A stretch of 7,931 nucleotides of DNA from Anaerolineae bacterium (lineage in GTDB: Bacteria > Chloroflexota > Anaerolineae > JAAYZQ01): positions 1 to 7,931 of the forward strand of contig JAFGIA010000401.1 of assembly GCA_016929795.1 (NCBI GenBank). Direction: 5' to 3'. Both the position numbers and the translations under genes were made by a program. Below the pieces are notes generated by a model. The model worked only from the letters and a program-made list of their open reading frames with translations, made no database searches and was not told where the DNA came from. Shown piece by piece: positions 5,863-7,931 of the stretch. Each line of letters begins with the position of its first letter. The first letter of the stretch is position 1.

Positions 5863-6882
5863 ATGGTACGTTGGAAAACAGAAACGATCTTGTTCCTGGT
5901 GCTGCTCACGGCACTCGCCCTGGCGGCGTGTGGTGGGCCGGCGGCCCCCGCCCCGACGGCCGCCGGCGGCGCGAGCGAATCGCCCCTCGCCACCCCCACG
6001 ATGGCCGGCGAGCCCGAGACCTTGCGCATCGCCCTGATCCCCGTCCTCGACGTCCTGCCCTTCCACGTCGCCGTGCAGAATGGTTATTTCAAAGAGGCCG
6101 GCGTGCGCGTCGAGGGGGTCCCGGTCAAGAGCGCGCAGGAGCGCGACACAGTCATGCAGACCGGCCAGGTCGACGGCATGCTCACCGACCTGATCTCGCC
6201 CATCCTCTTTAACCAGGACGAGGCCCAGATCAAGACCGTCTATACCGCGCGCAAGGTCTATCCCGACGCGCCCATCTTCCGCCTCCTGGCCGCCCCGGGC
6301 AGCGACATCACCTCGCCGGCCGGCCTGGTCGGCGTGCCCATCGGCAGCGCCCGCAACACGGTCATCGCCTACCTGACCGACCGGATGCTGGAGAAGGCCG
6401 GGCTGGCGCCCGACCAGATCGTGCACGAAGAGGTGGCGGCCATCCCGGTCCGCTTTGAGCTGCTGATCAACAAGGAACTGGCCGCTGGCACCCTGCCCGA
6501 CCCGCTCGCCTCCGGCGCCATCGCCGCCGGCGCCGTGCCCATCGTCGACGACACCACCGTGCCCGAGCTGTCGCAGTCGATCCTGGCCTTTAGCGTCGAC
6601 GCCCTGCAAAACAAGCCCGACGCCGTGCGCCGCTTCCTCCAGGCGTGGCAGCGGGCCGCCCAGGAGCTGAACGACAACCCCGACGCCTACCGCGATCTGC
6701 TCATCCGCGAGGGCCGCGTCCCGGAATCGATCCAGGGCACCTTCCAGATGCCTCCCTACCCCACCGGCGAGGTTCCCAGCCCCGAGCAGCTCGCCGACGT
6801 GGTGGCGTGGGCACTGGAAAACGGGCTCATCGACGAAAAAGTGCCCTACGAGCGGATGGTGGATAGCTCGTTCCTGCCCTAA
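5863..6882 (+). CDS. NMT1/SsuA-like ABC substrate-binding lipoprotein
   Basis: ATG 5863 is chosen because GAGGAGG (5845-5851) lies upstream and a lipoprotein signal peptide begins at once. Charged MVRWKTE is followed by a hydrophobic core and the lipobox LAAC with the lipidated C23. An Ala/Pro/Gly/Thr-rich tether runs to about residue 50. The product is 339 aa, usual for periplasmic-type binding proteins. The mature domain starts with the strand TLRIALIPV, then LPFHVAVQNGYFKEAGV and VDGML, as in nitrate/sulfonate/taurine/HMP-pyrimidine binding proteins (NMT1/THI5-like). LPDPLASGAI, VPIVDD and the helix DAVRRFLQAW fit the second lobe. It should capture a small solute outside the membrane and hand it to an ABC permease. 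The ligand cannot be told from sequence. The gene abuts menA with no gap, and a probable ABC ATPase follows; no permease is in the window. Confidence 0.87.
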   Translation: MVRWKTETILFLVLLTALALAACGGPAAPAPTAAGGASESPLATPTMAGEPETLRIALIPVLDVLPFHVAVQNGYFKEAGVRVEGVPVKSAQERDTVMQTGQVDGMLTDLISPILFNQDEAQIKTVYTARKVYPDAPIFRLLAAPGSDITSPAGLVGVPIGSARNTVIAYLTDRMLEKAGLAPDQIVHEEVAAIPVRFELLINKELAAGTLPDPLASGAIAAGAVPIVDDTTVPELSQSILAFSVDALQNKPDAVRRFLQAWQRAAQELNDNPDAYRDLLIREGRVPESIQGTFQMPPYPTGEVPSPEQLADVVAWALENGLIDEKVPYERMVDSSFLP

Positions 6883-7779
6883 ATGGCCAACCAAGCCCCT
6901 GTCTCCCGCCTCACCGCCTGGCGCCTGGGCATTCGCCCCAAGACGCTGCCGGCCTCCGTCTCGGGCGTCGTCGTCGGCATCGCCCTCGCCATCGCCGGCG
7001 ATGCGTTTGCCGCGCTGCCTGCCCTGGCGGCGCTTGCCGGCGCCCTCCTGCTCCAGATCACGGTCAACCTGGCCAACGATTACCAGGATTATGTCAAAGG
7101 AACGGACGTGCCCGAGCGCACCGGTCCCACCCGGGTCGCCGCTGGCGGCCTGATGCCGCTCTCCGAGCTGCGCACCGGCATCGTCCTTGTCCTCGCCCTC
7201 GACGCGCTGGTCGGCCTCTACCTCGCCCTCGCGGGGGGGTGGCCGATCCTGGCACTCGGCGTGGCTGCCATCCTGTCGGCCCTGGCCTACAGCGGCGGCC
7301 CCTTCCCCCTCGGCTACCACGGCCTGGGCGACCTCTTTGTCTTTTTCTTTTTTGGCCTCGGCGCGGTGTGCGGCACCTACTATGTCCAGGCGCTGGCCCT
7401 GACGCCAGCCGTCGTCGTCGCCGCAGTACCGGTGGGCGCGCTCACCGTCGCCATCCTGGTTGTGAACAACTATCGCGACTACAAGACCGACCGCCAGACT
7501 GGCAAGCGCACCCTGGCCGTCCTCCTCGGTCCCGCGGGCAGCCGGCGGGAGTACGTCGCGCTGCTCATCGTCGCCTACGCCACGCCCTTTGGCCTGTGGC
7601 TCGCCGGCTCGGCCTCACCCTGGGTCCTTCTCCCCACCCTCACCCTGCCCCTCGCCATCCGCCTCACCCGCTTTCTCTACCGCACCCCCAAAGGCCCCAC
7701 CCTCAATCAGGCGCTCGCCGGCACCGCCAGCCTCGACCTCCTCTTCAGCCTCCTCCTCTCCGCAGGCATCCTCCTATGA
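6883..7779 (+). CDS. menA: MenA-type 1,4-dihydroxy-2-naphthoate polyprenyltransferase (UbiA superfamily)
   Basis: The ATG follows the preceding TAA directly, with no separate strong ribosome-binding site, so translation is probably coupled. The 298-aa product is an integral membrane protein with about eight or nine hydrophobic segments. MenA joins a polyprenyl chain to 1,4-dihydroxy-2-naphthoate with decarboxylation, giving demethylmenaquinone. The first prenyl-diphosphate/Mg site is N62-L-A-N65-D66-Y-Q-D69, and the second is N195-N196-Y-R-D199-YKT-D203 followed by GKRTLAVLLG, which is typical of MenA rather than UbiA. The N-terminal WRLGIRPKTLPAS is also a MenA hallmark. Length is normal and the active-site motifs are intact. 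No other menaquinone gene is visible. The placement between a binding protein and an ABC ATPase is unusual. A related aromatic prenyltransferase is possible but less likely. Confidence 0.93.
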   Translation: MANQAPVSRLTAWRLGIRPKTLPASVSGVVVGIALAIAGDAFAALPALAALAGALLLQITVNLANDYQDYVKGTDVPERTGPTRVAAGGLMPLSELRTGIVLVLALDALVGLYLALAGGWPILALGVAAILSALAYSGGPFPLGYHGLGDLFVFFFFGLGAVCGTYYVQALALTPAVVVAAVPVGALTVAILVVNNYRDYKTDRQTGKRTLAVLLGPAGSRREYVALLIVAYATPFGLWLAGSASPWVLLPTLTLPLAIRLTRFLYRTPKGPTLNQALAGTASLDLLFSLLLSAGILL

Positions 7780-7931
7780 CCCAAGATCCCGACTCCCGAA
7801 TCTACGAATCTACAAATCCCCCCTCTGCCGCGACCCAACCTTCCAACCCTCCAGCCCTCCAATCTTCCATCCCCATGCTCCGCCTCCACCAGCTCACCTT
7901 CGCCTACCCCCCCCCCCCCCCCCCCCTTCCC
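7776..7931 (+). CDS. Probable ABC transporter ATP-binding protein, N-terminus only
   Basis: A frame opens with ATG at 7776, overlapping the menA stop as ATGA, and runs to the window edge. The first 33 residues are low-complexity and encoded by an 8-nt-period repeat, so the real start is more likely ATG 7875. From there the protein begins MLRLHQLTFAYP. That is the typical first strand and A-loop tyrosine of ABC ATPases of the ECF/cobalt type. After 7907 the run of 20 C makes the frame unreliable. If real, this would be the ATPase partner for the lipoprotein two genes upstream. No strong ribosome-binding site precedes 7875. Confidence 0.45.
   Translation, partial: MTQDPDSRIYESTNPPSAATQPSNPPALQSSIPMLRLHQLTFAYPPPPPPLP
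7797..7868. repeat. Degenerate 8-nt-period repeat after menA
   Basis: CGAATCTA occurs twice in tandem (7797-7804, 7805-7812), followed by the related CAAATCCC. Then come four units of the form ARYCYTCC (7837-7844, 7845-7852, 7853-7860, 7861-7868). The period is 8, not a multiple of 3, which argues against selection for coding. The minus strand is rich in GG and GGG runs. Confidence 0.7.
7907..7926. repeat. Homopolymer run of 20 C
   Basis: Twenty consecutive C lie 5 bases from the window end, after TAC. It would encode a proline run in the ABC ATPase frame. A read-quality or assembly artefact is the most likely cause, with a true slippage-prone tract as the alternative. Confidence 0.9.

Noticed and set aside
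5863..6882. MqnA/MqnD-type futalosine-pathway enzyme, suggested by the periplasmic-binding-protein fold next to menA
   Set aside because: The protein has a clear lipobox and export signal, whereas MqnA and MqnD are cytoplasmic, and MenA belongs to the classical pathway; the NMT1-like pattern fits better.
5833..7320. Long minus-strand open frame (495 codons) opposite the lipoprotein and menA
   Set aside because: It spans two well-supported plus-strand genes and their boundary, and its product is Gly/Asp/Gln-rich with no domain; this is a composition artefact.

Overview
The window is dense, G+C-rich bacterial DNA with C/G-ending codons in the flanks, interrupted by a block of visibly lower G+C. 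No RNA gene, CRISPR array or insertion sequence was found. A menaquinone-type prenyltransferase, signalling proteins that join TPRs to beta-hairpin motifs, and C-rich 8-nt-period repeats between genes would fit a Chloroflexota (Anaerolineae-like) metagenomic contig. That placement is an impression, not a demonstrated assignment.

Left flank (1-2220): the 3' nine-tenths of a GH94 disaccharide phosphorylase (cellobiose/chitobiose phosphorylase type), which enters from outside the window and is intact to its stop.

Middle, lower-G+C block (about 2230-5040): three co-directional genes that probably form an operon. The first is a 124-aa helical protein with an N-terminal beta-hairpin motif. The second is a 594-aa protein with a TatA-like membrane anchor and amphipathic helix, a copy of the same hairpin motif, a TIR/DUF4062-like alpha/beta domain, an acidic linker and six TPRs. 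The third is a 141-aa vicinal-oxygen-chelate (VOC) protein resembling methylmalonyl-CoA epimerase. Composition, codon use and architecture make the first two look like an acquired membrane-anchored sensing or conflict cassette. This is the best candidate here for an undescribed system, but its function is inferred.

Right flank (5046-7931): a minus-strand stand-alone HD domain like the C-terminal half of Ppx/GppA is divergent from a plus-strand operon. That operon holds an NMT1/SsuA-like substrate-binding lipoprotein, a MenA-like prenyltransferase with no intergenic space, and the very start of a probable ABC ATPase. The divergent gap holds two sigma70-like promoters facing away from each other around a perfect 14-bp inverted repeat, a good operator candidate. 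The window ends in a run of 20 C, which probably marks an assembly limit.
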